A program made the translations under genes and the position numbers. The notes under the pieces were generated by a model. It was given only the letters and a program-made list of their open reading frames with translations. It was not told the DNA's origin and did not search any database. Below, piece by piece: positions 41,008 through 52,005 of a stretch of DNA of 64,000 bases. Source of the DNA: Rahnella ecdela (lineage in GTDB: Bacteria; Pseudomonadota; Gammaproteobacteria; Enterobacterales; Enterobacteriaceae); the NCBI RefSeq assembly GCF_019049625.1, contig NZ_JAFMOY010000129.1, forward strand, positions 180,139-244,138, read 5' to 3'. Position 1 is the stretch's first letter, and each line of letters begins with the position of its first letter.

Positions 41008-41352
41008 TTATGGGCACTTATAAACCTGGCCGACCATTTTGCTGTCAACGGGTGCAAAACTGGACAGGAAGTTCTGTGTCGGGCTGTTTGCACCATAAAT
41101 GGTGTTGCCGCCCATCGCTGCCGCTTTGTTACGCAGGTCATTGGCTGCACCACGCATGGAGCTGCCGTCACCGCCGGTACCGGAGAACCAGTTGCTTTGG
41201 GCACCAGTGACTTCACCAAGCAGCTGACAATTTGCGCCTGGTTTGTCATCCGTGAATTTCACCTGCTGGCCCGCTGCATCCAGTTGATGAGTGGTACTGC
41301 ACCCGGCAAGCAGCGCGATAGCTGACAGGCCCAGTAACATTTTAATCCGCAT
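41008..41352 (-). CDS. yjeI: YjeI-like lipoprotein (DUF4156)
   Basis: 114-residue lipoprotein with lipobox LAGC (Cys18) and the DUF4156 features GANCQLLGEVTG, SMRGAANDLRNKAAAMGGN and a C-terminal VGQVYKCP. Homologous to E. coli YjeI, also located between groESL and epmB. Function unknown; two conserved cysteines (Cys42 and Cys113) could form a disulfide. ATG 41352 has a GGGGA ribosome site; ATG 41364 is an alternative. Confidence 0.88.
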   Translation of the reverse strand: MRIKMLLGLSAIALLAGCSTTHQLDAAGQQVKFTDDKPGANCQLLGEVTGAQSNWFSGTGGDGSSMRGAANDLRNKAAAMGGNTIYGANSPTQNFLSSFAPVDSKMVGQVYKCP

Positions 41353-41543
41353 CACTTTCCCCATTTGTTTTTGTAATCACACAAAGCCTATCAGAAAACA
41401 CCTGGCTCTCTTAGGCATCCGTTGCCACGTACGCCCAAGGTTTGCGCTATCGGTAAAAATCCGAAAACCACGCAGAAATGAGTCTACACGTTAAAGGCCG
41501 GCGACAATGAGAGTTATCTTACTGAACCTGATAAAAAATGGTC

Positions 41544-41577
41544 AAATAAAAAAACCCGGTCTTTTCAGACCGGGTTT
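41544..41577 (-). terminator. Terminator of groSL
   Basis: AAACCCGGTCT / AGACCGGGTTT, 11-bp perfect stem with 4-base loop, followed on the minus strand by TTTTTATT. The gene-free stretch 41353-41653 holds nothing else that could be supported. Confidence 0.92.
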
Positions 41578-41653
41578 CTTCAGTACGCTTAGTCAGACAG
41601 CAAAACTGCCTGCCGACCGGGCGTACCTGCGGATAAGCGCAGGGGGATGATGA

Positions 41654-43312
<1,659 letters not shown>

Positions 43313-43352
43313 TTAAATTCGTTCTGTTCAGAAAAAAGTGGATCGGGGACGA

Positions 43353-43676
<324 letters not shown>

Positions 43677-43696
43677 CTATTTTTTAGGGTTGAATG

Positions 43697-43716
43697 CCAG
43701 GCAAATGCCTGCCTGG
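43697..43716 (-). repeat. Hairpin at the 5' end of the groSL leader
   Basis: CCAGGCA / TGCCTGG with a 6-base loop, beginning only about 8 bases after the predicted sigma-32 start point, so the mRNA would begin with it. Confidence 0.6.
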
Positions 43717-43730
43717 CCTCGTGGTTTGTT

Positions 43731-43760
43731 TAATGGGGGCGATACCTTGCCCTTCAAGGG
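43731..43760 (-). promoter_or_regulatory. Sigma-32 heat-shock promoter of groSL
   Basis: Minus strand CCCCTTGAAG (-35, core 43753-43758) and CCCCCATTA (-10, 43731-43739) separated by 13-14 bases: a textbook sigma-32 promoter and very like that of E. coli groE. Confidence 0.9.
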
Positions 43761-43863
43761 GAAGAACAGAAAAATTTTCGCTTTTTCTTTCGGTACTCTG
43801 GCCGCTAAAAATCAGCCTGCGTAGCGCTTCCCAACAATCTTTTAACAATCAAGGCCACAGAGA

Positions 43864-44355
43864 TTAGCGATCGCGGTGCTCTGTGTCGTCATCTTTTTTT
43901 GGTGAAACCAGCCGCTCCTGCCTTTCATCCGTACGCTGAAACTCGCCGTCAAAGGTATTTCCTGTCGGCGCGCTGCTTCCCCAGTTCCCGCCGGAGCGGA
44001 CAATGTTCAGGTGCGGCATCAGTTTTAACGTCAGGCGTTTCTGGATGGGCGGCAACAGCAGCAGCAATCCGAGGAAATCAGTAAAGAACCCCGGCACCAG
44101 CAGCAAGAATCCGGCAATCACCAGTGAAACACTTTTCACCATTTCAGCCGCAGGACTTTCACCGACAGCCAGTTTTTGTTGCAACTGCATGAAGGTTTTC
44201 ATGCCCTGATTTTTCACCAGAGAAACACCTACGCAGGAAGTGAACACCACCAGCAATAACGTTGTGGCAACACCGACAACCGCAGCCACCTTGATAAATA
44301 AGGTGATTTCAATGTAGGCCAGCAGAAATAACAGTAATAACGGTAACCAGCGCAC
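43864..44355 (-). CDS. fxsA: FxsA, inner-membrane protein
   Basis: 163-residue membrane protein with three to four hydrophobic segments in the first 110 residues and a cytoplasmic hydrophilic tail (NTFDGEFQRTDERQERL). In E. coli extra FxsA relieves F-plasmid PifA exclusion of phage T7. GTG 44355 is preceded by AAGGAG and aligns with the E. coli start (MRWLP); the open frame reaches 44457 but lacks support. Confidence 0.9.
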   Translation of the reverse strand: MRWLPLLLLFLLAYIEITLFIKVAAVVGVATTLLLVVFTSCVGVSLVKNQGMKTFMQLQQKLAVGESPAAEMVKSVSLVIAGFLLLVPGFFTDFLGLLLLLPPIQKRLTLKLMPHLNIVRSGGNWGSSAPTGNTFDGEFQRTDERQERLVSPKKDDDTEHRDR

Positions 44356-44740
44356 CGCATTCTCCTTGTAATTAGGCTCCGAAACTCTGTCGCCAAACGC
44401 TGTCACAGAGGCAATCGAAACCAGGAATAAGTGCCTGCTCAGGTTCTTTACTTTCAAAGAAATGCAGGCTGACTACACTGAGATGGTGCTACGTCACGGT
44501 GATTTCAAGCGTCAGGCCTGATTTAATTGAGCCACTGAATGAATTGTGAGAATTCTCACAGATACTAAAAACATGCACAGTCATAGGGCAGGATAGTGAT
44601 CTTAGTACGTGCAATTCGCCTGAAGCAGCATATGATCGCCTTCGTTGCCGAAACAACGGTCGATCGTTTTAAATTTACCACGGCAAGTAACATAATTTTA
44701 AACATCGCATAACTCGTTTAGTACCGAAGAGAAGGTTCTC
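44356..44740. other. Gene-free region upstream of aspA
   Basis: 385 bases between the divergent fxsA and aspA. It holds the CRP site described separately; no other operator was supported, and the AT-rich last 80 bases (TTTTAAATTT, AATTTTAAAC) probably include the aspA core promoter. Confidence 0.6.
44545..44560. promoter_or_regulatory. Perfect CRP site upstream of aspA
   Basis: TGTGAGAATTCTCACA matches TGTGA-N6-TCACA exactly and is palindromic throughout its 16 bases. The centre lies about 188 bases before the aspA start. aspA is known to be cAMP-CRP-activated in E. coli. Confidence 0.8.
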
Positions 44741-46177
44741 ATGTCAAACACCATTCGTATCGAGGAAGACCTGCTGGGCACGCGCGAAGTACCGGCAGAA
44801 GCTTATTACGGCATTCATACCCTGCGGGCGATTGAAAACTTCTATATCAGCAACACCAAGATCAGCGATGTCCCTGAGTTTGTTCGTGGCATGGTAATGG
44901 TGAAAAAAGCAGCGGCCCTGGCCAACAAAGAACTGCGCACCATCCCGCGCCATATTGCGGATATCATTATTCAGGCGTGCGACGAAGTGCTTGATAAAGG
45001 TAAGTGCATGGACCAGTTCCCTATCGACGTCTATCAGGGCGGCGCGGGAACCTCGGTAAATATGAACACGAATGAAGTGCTGGCGAACATCGGTCTGGAA
45101 CTGATGGGGCACCAGAAAGGCGATTACCAGTTCCTGAATCCAAACGATCACCTGAACAAATGTCAGTCCACCAATGACGCCTATCCGACCGGTTTCCGTA
45201 TCGCCGTGTACACCTCTTTGCTGAAACTGGTAGATGCGATTTCCCAGCTGGGTGACGGTTTCGAGCGTAAAGCGGTAGAGTTCGAAAACATCATCAAAAT
45301 GGGACGCACGCAGTTGCAGGATGCGGTTCCGATGACACTCGGTCAGGAATTCCACGCATTTAACGTGCTGCTCAAAGAAGAAACCCGCAACCTGATGCGC
45401 ACCGGCGAGTTACTGCTGGAAGTGAACCTCGGCGCGACGGCGATCGGTACTCGTCTGAACACACCGGAAGGTTATCAGCAGTTGGCGGTAGAGAAACTGG
45501 CGGAAGTCAGCAATCTGGCCTGCGTACCGGCAGAAGATCTGATCGAAGCGACGTCCGACTGTGGCGCATACGTGATGGTTCACAGCTCGCTGAAACGTCT
45601 GGCGGTGAAGCTTTCTAAAATCTGTAATGACCTGCGCCTGCTCTCTTCCGGCCCGCGCGCTGGTCTGAACGAAATCAATCTGCCGGAATTGCAGGCGGGT
45701 TCTTCAATCATGCCAGCCAAAGTTAACCCGGTTATCCCGGAAGTGGTGAACCAGGTGTGCTTCAAAGTCATCGGTAACGACGTGTGCGTGACCATGGCGG
45801 CTGAAGCCGGTCAGTTACAGCTGAACGTGATGGAACCGGTGATTGGTCAGGCAATGTTTGAGTCAGTGCATATCCTGACTAACGCCTGCTACAACTTGCT
45901 GGAAAAATGCATCAACGGCATTACGGCCAACAAAGAAGTGTGCGAGTTCTACGTCTTTAACTCTATTGGTATCGTCACTTATCTCAACCCGTTCATCGGC
46001 CACCACAATGGCGATATCGTCGGGAAAATTTGTGCGGAAACCGGTAAGAGCGTCAGAGAAGTGGTGCTTGAGCGCGGACTTCTGACAGAAGCCGAACTGG
46101 ACGACATTTTCTCTATCGAGAACCTGAAGCATCCGGCCTACAAAGCGAAACGCTATACTGATGAAAATGAACAGTAA
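44741..46177 (+). CDS. aspA: Aspartate ammonia-lyase
   Basis: Converts L-aspartate to fumarate and ammonia; homotetramer of the fumarase/aspartase superfamily. 478 residues, family length. The signature [11 protein letters not shown] is at 320-330 and the catalytic serine lies in it; [13 protein letters not shown] and TSNDAYPT-like STNDAYPT are the other active-site segments. Feeds fumarate to FrdABCD; the next gene exports the succinate. Confidence 0.97.
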   Translation: MSNTIRIEEDLLGTREVPAEAYYGIHTLRAIENFYISNTKISDVPEFVRGMVMVKKAAALANKELRTIPRHIADIIIQACDEVLDKGKCMDQFPIDVYQGGAGTSVNMNTNEVLANIGLELMGHQKGDYQFLNPNDHLNKCQSTNDAYPTGFRIAVYTSLLKLVDAISQLGDGFERKAVEFENIIKMGRTQLQDAVPMTLGQEFHAFNVLLKEETRNLMRTGELLLEVNLGATAIGTRLNTPEGYQQLAVEKLAEVSNLACVPAEDLIEATSDCGAYVMVHSSLKRLAVKLSKICNDLRLLSSGPRAGLNEINLPELQAGSSIMPAKVNPVIPEVVNQVCFKVIGNDVCVTMAAEAGQLQLNVMEPVIGQAMFESVHILTNACYNLLEKCINGITANKEVCEFYVFNSIGIVTYLNPFIGHHNGDIVGKICAETGKSVREVVLERGLLTEAELDDIFSIENLKHPAYKAKRYTDENEQ

Positions 46178-46198
46178 CAGATTAAATCACTGACCTTT

Positions 46199-46236
46199 TA
46201 AAGGCTCGTTGTTCTGCGGAATAACGGGCCTTTTTA
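46199..46236 (+). terminator. Terminator between aspA and dcuA
   Basis: AAAGGC-CGTT...AACG-GCCTTT, an imperfect stem with a 4-base loop and a following TTTTTACTTTTTG. dcuA may be expressed by read-through and by its own promoter. Confidence 0.7.
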
Positions 46237-46265
46237 CTTTTTGCGACACAACAAATACATAACAA

Positions 46266-46337
46266 TTAATTATCAATTCCTTATTAATTATCAATCCCTT
46301 AAGGAGCATCAGGATTATGGACGGACAACCATGCTAA
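46266..46337 (+). promoter_or_regulatory. dcuA leader: tandem 18-base repeat and overlapping 6-codon ORF
   Basis: Two adjacent copies of TTAATTATCAAT(T/C)CCTTA (46266-46283 and 46284-46301; one difference) run into the AAGGAG at 46301-46306. That ribosome site is 10 bases from an ATG at 46317, which opens a 6-codon frame (MDGQPC) whose TAA (46335-46337) lies just after the dcuA ATG (46331-46333), in another frame. dcuA itself has only a weak GGACGG. Confidence 0.6.
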
Positions 46338-47632
46338 TCATCGAACTTGTTATTGTACTGGCAGCGATTTTCCTCGGCGCGCGTCTGGGCGGTATCGGCA
46401 TCGGCTTTGCCGGCGGGCTGGGCGTACTGGTGCTGGCGCTGGTCGGCGTCAAACCGGGCACTATTCCTTTTGATGTTATCTCCATCATCATGGCGGTGAT
46501 CGCCGCTATCTCGACCATGCAGGTCGCGGGCGGGATGGATTATCTGGTGCAGCAAACCGAAAAGCTGCTGCGCCGCAATCCCAAGCACATTACTATCCTC
46601 GCGCCGATTGTGACTTATTTCCTGACGATCATGGCCGGTACCGGCAACATCTCGCTTTCCGCTCTGCCGGTGATTTCAGAGGTGGCAAAAGAACAGGGAA
46701 TCAAACCCTGCCGCCCGCTTTCAACCGCCGTGGTCGCGGCACAAATTGCGATTACCGCGTCTCCTATTTCTGCGGCCGTCGTTTATATGGCGTCAACGAT
46801 GGAAGATCACGGAGTAAGTTATCTGCATCTGCTGATGGTCATGATCCCCTCGACGCTGGCGGCGGTCATCGTGATGTCGCTGATTGTCAGCTGGTGTTTT
46901 GACTCCAAACTTTCCAACGATCCGGTTTATCTGAAACGTTATGAAGAAGGGCTGATTGAGCTGCGTGGCGATAAAGTCATGGAAATCAAACCTGGCGCAA
47001 AATTCTCGGTATTGCTATTCCTGCTCGGTGTTATGGGCGTGGTCGGATACGCGGTGATAAACAGTCCGAGCCTAGGCTGGGTCGCACAACCGGTGATGAC
47101 CACCAACAGCGCCATTCTGATTATCATGCTCAGCGTCGCCACGCTTATTACGTTGTTATGCAGCATTGATACTGACGCTATTCTCACCTCCAGCACGTTT
47201 AAATCAGGTATGAGTGCCTGTATTTGTATCCTCGGCGTGGCCTGGCTGGGTGACACTTTTGTACAAGCCAATCTCGGCTGGATCAAAGAAACGGCGGGCT
47301 CACTTATTCAGGCGCATCCGTGGCTGCTGGCGCTGATTTTCTTCTTCAGCTCTGCGCTGTTGTATTCGCAGGCGGCGACCACCAAAGCGCTGTTACCGAT
47401 GGCACTGGCGCTGAGCGTTTCGCCACTGACCGCAGTGGGCTCTTTTGCCGCTGTTTCTGGTTTATTCATTCTGCCGACGTATCCGACATTGGTCGCCGCC
47501 GTACAGATGGATGACACCGGCACCACGCGCATCGGACGGTTCGTGTTCAATCATCCGTTCTTTATTCCGGGCACCATCGGCGTGTTCCTGTCGGTGCTTT
47601 TCGGATTTGGTCTGGGTAGTATTATTCTCTGA
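46331..47632 (+). CDS. dcuA: Anaerobic C4-dicarboxylate transporter DcuA
   Basis: Inner-membrane exchanger of aspartate, fumarate and succinate, 433 residues, about 10-12 hydrophobic segments; closely like E. coli DcuA (GIGFAGGLGVLVLAL, ASPISAAVVYMAS and the C-terminal TTRIGRFVFNHPFFIPGT). ATG 46331 is set by alignment (MLIIEL against MLVVEL); the frame is open from 46241 through the leader repeats. Downstream of aspA as in E. coli. Confidence 0.95.
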   Translation: MLIIELVIVLAAIFLGARLGGIGIGFAGGLGVLVLALVGVKPGTIPFDVISIIMAVIAAISTMQVAGGMDYLVQQTEKLLRRNPKHITILAPIVTYFLTIMAGTGNISLSALPVISEVAKEQGIKPCRPLSTAVVAAQIAITASPISAAVVYMASTMEDHGVSYLHLLMVMIPSTLAAVIVMSLIVSWCFDSKLSNDPVYLKRYEEGLIELRGDKVMEIKPGAKFSVLLFLLGVMGVVGYAVINSPSLGWVAQPVMTTNSAILIIMLSVATLITLLCSIDTDAILTSSTFKSGMSACICILGVAWLGDTFVQANLGWIKETAGSLIQAHPWLLALIFFFSSALLYSQAATTKALLPMALALSVSPLTAVGSFAAVSGLFILPTYPTLVAAVQMDDTGTTRIGRFVFNHPFFIPGTIGVFLSVLFGFGLGSIIL

Positions 47633-47640
47633 CAGTTTTT

Positions 47641-47664
47641 CCGGGGGCTCCGGCCCCCGTTATT
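47641..47664 (+). terminator. Terminator after dcuA
   Basis: CGGGGGC / GCCCCCG with a TCCG loop, preceded by TTTTT and followed by TTATTTC. Confidence 0.75.
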
Positions 47665-47709
47665 TCTGCATTTTCCTTTCGCCAGACCACGTTCAGCACC
47701 GGCGGGGCT

Positions 47710-47738
47710 TTCTGCTCACCGATTGTGCGGGGTATACT
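47710..47738 (+). promoter_or_regulatory. Predicted promoter of dsbD
   Basis: TTCTGC (47710-47715), 17-base spacer, TATACT (47733-47738), 100 bases before the dsbD ATG. cutA, which sits here in E. coli, is not present. Confidence 0.5.
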
Positions 47739-47837
47739 CACATTTCATTAACGCGCTGCGGCATGAAGCCGTCCGCATCTTCTGTCGAATCACTCAGTGG
47801 CTGAACTCCCGCCGCGACAAAGAGAATTTTACTCCGC

Positions 47838-49568
47838 ATGGATCACCGCATTCTTCGAATTTTCTTCCTGCTTTGCAGCCTGTGTTTACTGCCGCTGCAC
47901 GCTGATGCTTCGCTATTTGGAAAACCTGCGGCATCGCAGTTTGTGCCCGTCGATCAGGCTTTCAGTTTTGATTTCCAGCAGAAAGGTCATGACCTCAAAC
48001 TCAGCTGGCAAATCCGCGACGGCTATTATCTTTACCGCAGCAAAATTGAGCTGGAACCGAAGAATGCACAGCTCGCGGCATTCCTTTTGCCGAAGGGACG
48101 CGATCATCACGACGAGTTTTTCGGTAACAGCGAAGTTTATGAAAATGCGCTAAATATTGTGATTCCGATACGTCAGGCCAGCGCCGATGCGACCGTCCGG
48201 GTTACTTATCAGGGATGTGCCGCCGCAGGATTCTGCTATCCGCCTGAAACCCGCGAAGTACCGCTGAGTGCCGTGACTGAACCGGCGAGTATCAGCACGC
48301 CAGCAACACAGACCGCACCGGTTATCGCGACGCCTGAAACACATTCCCCCCCGTTGCCGTTCTCTCCGCTGTGGGCGTTGCTGATTGGCATCGGAATTGC
48401 CTTTACGCCCTGCGTATTGCCGATGTATCCGCTGATTTCCGGCATCATTCTCGGGCGCCAGCGCCCTCACAGCATGAAGCGTATTTTTCTGCTGGCTCTG
48501 GTTTACGTACAGGGTATGGCGCTGACTTACACGCTGCTCGGTATGATTGTCGCCGCAGCAGGCCTGCAGTTTCAGGCGGCGCTGCAAAGTCCGTGGGTGC
48601 TGATCGTTCTTTCGGTGATGTTCATTGCACTTGCGCTATCGATGTTTGGCACGTTTAGCCTTCAACTACCTTCTTCGATGCAGACCCGTCTGGCCTTGTG
48701 GAGCAATGAACAAAAAGGCGGTTCACTGCCGGGCGTCTTTATTATGGGCGCGCTGGCCGGACTGATTTGTTCGCCCTGCACCACCGCGCCGCTCAGCGCG
48801 ATCCTGTTGTATATCGCCCAGAGTGACAATCTGCTGGCGGGTGCCGGAACACTGTATCTTTACGCTTTAGGAATGGGCATTCCGCTGATTATCGTCACAA
48901 TGTTTGGCAACAAACTGCTGCCACGCAGCGGGCCGTGGATGCAGTACGTCAAAGAGGGTTTTGGCTTTGTGATACTGGCGCTGCCGGTTTTTCTGCTCGA
49001 ACGTGTGACTGGCGATATCTGGGGACTGCGCTTGTGGAGTCTGCTCGGCGTTGCTTTCTTCGGCTGGGCGCTGGCACTGAGCCTGAAAAGCCAGCGAGGG
49101 TTGGTGCGGGTGTTGCAGTTAGTCTTCCTTGCTGCAGCACTGATTGTCAGCCGTCCGTTGCAGGACTGGGCATTTACGCCAGCTGGGAACGCGAGTGCGC
49201 CGCAGCACGTGCTGAATTTCCAGAAAATTCATAATGTCGATGAGCTGAACGCCGCCCTGCAAGGCGCACAAGGCAAACGCATAATGCTGGATCTGTACGC
49301 CGACTGGTGCGTGGCGTGTAAAGAGTTCGAAAAATATACCTTCTCTGCGCCAGAAGTGCAGAATGAACTGGCCAATACGTTGCTGCTACAGGCTGATGTC
49401 ACCCAAAACTCGCCGGAGCAGAAAGCATTATTAGAACGGCTGAAGGTGCTGGGCCTGCCGACAATTTTGTTCTTCGGGCCAGATGGGCATGAGTTGCCGC
49501 AGTCGCGGGTAACCGGGTTTATGGATGCGCAGGAATTCAGCGCACATTTGCAGAAAACCCGCCCTTAA
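47838..49568 (+). CDS. dsbD: Thiol:disulfide interchange protein DsbD
   Basis: Carries electrons from cytoplasmic thioredoxin across the membrane to DsbC, DsbG and CcmG. 576 residues: signal peptide (about 24), periplasmic immunoglobulin-like domain with Cys127 and Cys133, an eight-helix membrane domain about 175-440 with redox Cys192 (TPCVLP) and Cys311/Cys314 (CSPC), and a C-terminal thioredoxin-fold domain with Cys491 and Cys494 (WCVAC). All six key cysteines are present. Followed by yjdC. Confidence 0.95.
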   Translation: MDHRILRIFFLLCSLCLLPLHADASLFGKPAASQFVPVDQAFSFDFQQKGHDLKLSWQIRDGYYLYRSKIELEPKNAQLAAFLLPKGRDHHDEFFGNSEVYENALNIVIPIRQASADATVRVTYQGCAAAGFCYPPETREVPLSAVTEPASISTPATQTAPVIATPETHSPPLPFSPLWALLIGIGIAFTPCVLPMYPLISGIILGRQRPHSMKRIFLLALVYVQGMALTYTLLGMIVAAAGLQFQAALQSPWVLIVLSVMFIALALSMFGTFSLQLPSSMQTRLALWSNEQKGGSLPGVFIMGALAGLICSPCTTAPLSAILLYIAQSDNLLAGAGTLYLYALGMGIPLIIVTMFGNKLLPRSGPWMQYVKEGFGFVILALPVFLLERVTGDIWGLRLWSLLGVAFFGWALALSLKSQRGLVRVLQLVFLAAALIVSRPLQDWAFTPAGNASAPQHVLNFQKIHNVDELNAALQGAQGKRIMLDLYADWCVACKEFEKYTFSAPEVQNELANTLLLQADVTQNSPEQKALLERLKVLGLPTILFFGPDGHELPQSRVTGFMDAQEFSAHLQKTRP

Positions 49569-49611
49569 ACGACACTACCTTTTGAAGTACGCGAATTGTG
49601 AGGAGGCAAAC

Positions 49612-50187
49612 GTGCTACGTGAACAAGTTCTCGATAAAACCCTTAATCTCTTGGAACAACGTGGCCTTGCAACACTGTCACTGGAAACTGTCGCCGAACT
49701 GGTGGATATTCCGCTTAACGAATTACGGCGTTTCTGGCCGGATGCCGAAGCTCTGCTTTATGACAGCCTGCGTTATCATGGCGAGCAGATTGATATCTGG
49801 CGCCGTCAGCTGATGCTCGATGAATCTCTTTCTGCGCCGCAAAAATTGCTGGCGCGGTACAAAGTGCTGGATGAGCAGGTGCGCCAGCAACGCTATCCGG
49901 GCTGCCTGTTTATCGCTGCCTGTACGTTTTTCCCTGACAGCGATATGCCGATTCATCAGCTGGCACAGCAGCAGAAAATGGCATCCTACGACTACACGCT
50001 GTCGCTTTTGCAGGAAATGGGGTCGGATGACGCGGAAATGGTCGCCCAGCAGATGGAACTGATCCTGGAAGGCTGCCTGAGTAAATTGCTGGTTAAGCGC
50101 CAGCTGAACGATGTTGAAGTCGCCCGCCGTCTGGCAGAGGATGTTTTGAACGTAGCCCGTTGCCGGGAACATGGCGCACTTTCCTGA
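49612..50187 (+). CDS. yjdC: YjdC, TetR-family regulator
   Basis: 191-residue TetR-like regulator: N-terminal helix-turn-helix about 5-50 ([23 protein letters not shown]), then a helical effector domain with [16 protein letters not shown]. Same length and context as E. coli YjdC, between dsbD and tRNA-Phe. Start GTG at 49612 with strong GAGGAGG; the open frame from 49525 overlaps dsbD and is not needed. Targets unknown. Confidence 0.92.
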   Translation: MLREQVLDKTLNLLEQRGLATLSLETVAELVDIPLNELRRFWPDAEALLYDSLRYHGEQIDIWRRQLMLDESLSAPQKLLARYKVLDEQVRQQRYPGCLFIAACTFFPDSDMPIHQLAQQQKMASYDYTLSLLQEMGSDDAEMVAQQMELILEGCLSKLLVKRQLNDVEVARRLAEDVLNVARCREHGALS

Positions 50188-50316
50188 CCTCTCCGGTCTT
50201 CAGACCAGTGGATTTCTCGTTTTTGAATGAAAAGGCAGCAAACAAACGCGTTTTATGTGTTTTAGATGACAAAGCCGTTGACGGCACATGCCCAATACGG
50301 TTTAATGCGCCCCGTT

Positions 50317-50392
50317 GCCCGGATAGCTCAGTCGGTAGAGCAAGGGATTGAAAATCCCTGTGTCCTTGGTTCGATTCCGAGTCCGGGCACCA
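50317..50392 (+). tRNA. pheU: tRNA-Phe(GAA)
   Basis: 76 bases with encoded CCA; acceptor GCCCGGA / TCCGGGC, anticodon loop TTGAAAA (anticodon GAA), D and T arms normal. In E. coli pheU also follows yjdC and is a well-known integration hot spot for islands. Confidence 0.97.
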
Positions 50393-50588
50393 TATTTAGA
50401 AGAACCCGCCTATGGCGGGTTTTTTGCTTTTTGCTATTCGGACTCTCCATCGAACTTCGTTCGATGACTCGCCTTAGCAGGCTCGCCCTTCGGGCCAACG
50501 GCAAAGCCGTTGTTCAAACGCCTGCGGCGTTAGTCCGAGTCCGGGCACCATATTTAGAAGAACCCGCCTATGGCGGGTTTTTTGCTTT
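50376..50588 (+). repeat. 55-bp direct repeat of the tRNA-Phe 3' end and terminator around a hairpin array
   Basis: Copy 1 (50376-50430) is the last 17 bases of tRNA-Phe, a spacer and the terminator AACCCGCC / GGCGGGTT with T-run. Copy 2 (50534-50588) is an exact duplicate 158 bases downstream. The 103 bases between form four successive hairpins: CATCGAAC / GTTCGATG, GCCC / GGGC, AACGGC / GCCGTT, AACGCC / GGCGTT. The layout resembles the E. coli tyrT repeats (RtT RNA), which also begin with the tRNA 3' end; an attachment-site duplication is the alternative. Confidence 0.85.
50403..50426 (+). terminator. Terminator of tRNA-Phe (first copy)
   Basis: AACCCGCC / GGCGGGTT with TAT loop and TTTTTT. 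The same structure recurs at 50561-50584. Confidence 0.9.
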
Positions 50589-50725
50589 CTGCGAAACGTC
50601 ATCCTCAATACTCCCCTGTGCTTCTGTCAAATCCCCCACTATTATCCCTCTATAAACTCATATTAAACCTGCACTTGAGCTGATACATTGCAGGTTGAAC
50701 ATTGAGCAAATTTATAGGATATAAA

Positions 50726-51751
50726 GTGCCTTCGTCCACAACTTCGCTGCTAGCTTCTACGTTGAAAACCGGAGATACGATTGGTTTTTTCTCTGCGTCG
50801 TCACCCGCTACCGCAACGGCACCTGAGCGTTTTTCTCGTGGAAAGAAATTCCTCGAGGATAAAGGGTTTGTGCTGAAAGCAGGGTCACTGACGGGGCATT
50901 CTGATCATTACCGCTCAGGTTCTGTTGCTGCCAGAGCGGAAGAATTCAATCAGCTGATCCGCGACCCGCAGGTGCGCTGCGTGATGTCGACGATTGGCGG
51001 CAACAACAGCAACTCCCTTCTGCCTTATCTGGATTACGAGGCGCTGCGCGCCGATCCGAAAATCATTATCGGGTATTCCGACACGACAGCATTACTGGCC
51101 GGGATTTATGCACAAACCGGATTGATCACTTTTTACGGTCCGGCGCTTGTGGCCTCATTCGGCGAGTTTCCGCCGCTGGTTGATGAAACATGGGACTCTT
51201 TTGCCGACATCCTGATGACGCGCCACAGCGAGCCTTACCGTTATTCTCTTCCTGCACACTGGACTGACGAAAAGCTCAACTGGAATGATGTCACGCCAGT
51301 CAGAATGAAAAACATGTATGCCAACACCTGCCGTTTTCTCGGCAAGGGGAGCGTTGAAGGGCGTGTCATCGGCGGTAATCTGAATACGATGTCAGGCATC
51401 TGGGGCAGCCCTTATATGCCGGAAATCCGTCAGGGCGATATTTTATTTATCGAAGACAGCCTCAAGGACATCGCCACCGTTGAACGTTCATTCGCAATGC
51501 TGAAGCTCAACGGGATTTTCGACCGGGTGAGCGCCATTCTGCTCGGAAAACACGAACTGTTTGATAACGCTGGTACAGGCAGACAGCCGGTGGATGTTCT
51601 GCTGGAAGTTCTGAACGGGCAGGAAATCCCTCTGGTTGATGGCTTCGACTGTTGCCACACCCATCCGATGTTAACGCTCCCTCTGGGCACTGATATTATT
51701 GTCGACTTTGATCGCCAGCATATCGACATCACCGGCCAATACCTGCGCTGA
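50726..51751 (+). CDS. MccF-type S66 peptidase (LD-carboxypeptidase family)
   Basis: Cytoplasmic serine peptidase of 341 residues, family S66. It is strikingly like MccF, the microcin C immunity peptidase that cleaves the acyl-sulfamoyl or phosphoramidate linkage of processed microcin: GDTIGFFSASSPAT, the nucleophile motif GYSDTTALLAGIYA (Ser118), FIEDS with the glutamate, and CCHTHPMLTLP with the histidine. No microcin genes are near, so it may act on peptidyl nucleotides or murein peptides. Start: GTG 50726 fits MccF length and has AGGA; TTG at 50702 is the alternative. Stands alone; a hairpin follows. Confidence 0.82.
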   Translation: MPSSTTSLLASTLKTGDTIGFFSASSPATATAPERFSRGKKFLEDKGFVLKAGSLTGHSDHYRSGSVAARAEEFNQLIRDPQVRCVMSTIGGNNSNSLLPYLDYEALRADPKIIIGYSDTTALLAGIYAQTGLITFYGPALVASFGEFPPLVDETWDSFADILMTRHSEPYRYSLPAHWTDEKLNWNDVTPVRMKNMYANTCRFLGKGSVEGRVIGGNLNTMSGIWGSPYMPEIRQGDILFIEDSLKDIATVERSFAMLKLNGIFDRVSAILLGKHELFDNAGTGRQPVDVLLEVLNGQEIPLVDGFDCCHTHPMLTLPLGTDIIVDFDRQHIDITGQYLR

Positions 51752-51759
51752 TACTCCGA

Positions 51760-51793
51760 AAATCACGTACTACTAAAATTCCGTACGTGATTT
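51760..51793. terminator. Hairpin after the MccF-like gene
   Basis: AAATCACGTAC / GTACGTGATTT, 11-bp perfect stem, 12-base loop, followed by ATATCCTTT. The rest of the gap to 52005 is AT-rich and probably contains the regulator promoter. Confidence 0.65.
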
Positions 51794-52005
51794 ATATCCT
51801 TTCCATGTTTCATCCCCTGGTCATTTACATTTCAAGCAACTGCTCTGTAAACATTTACTACAGAAATCTGTTTTTAAAATAGAAGGGTTTATACTAACTG
51901 CCCTCTGTGAAGCAGTATATAAAGATAAAAGACCCGTAAAGCAGCACTGTACTAATTAACTGATGCAGCGGAAATGACCGAATATTCTATACAGGGAGGA
52001 GTGGA

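Noticed and set aside
41504..41653. Small plus-strand frame of about 49 codons before groL
   Set aside because: It spans the groSL terminator and has no ribosome site.
50266..50655. Open frame of 129 codons over tRNA-Phe and its repeat
   Set aside because: It runs through a tRNA, terminators and hairpins, and has no ribosome site or family match.
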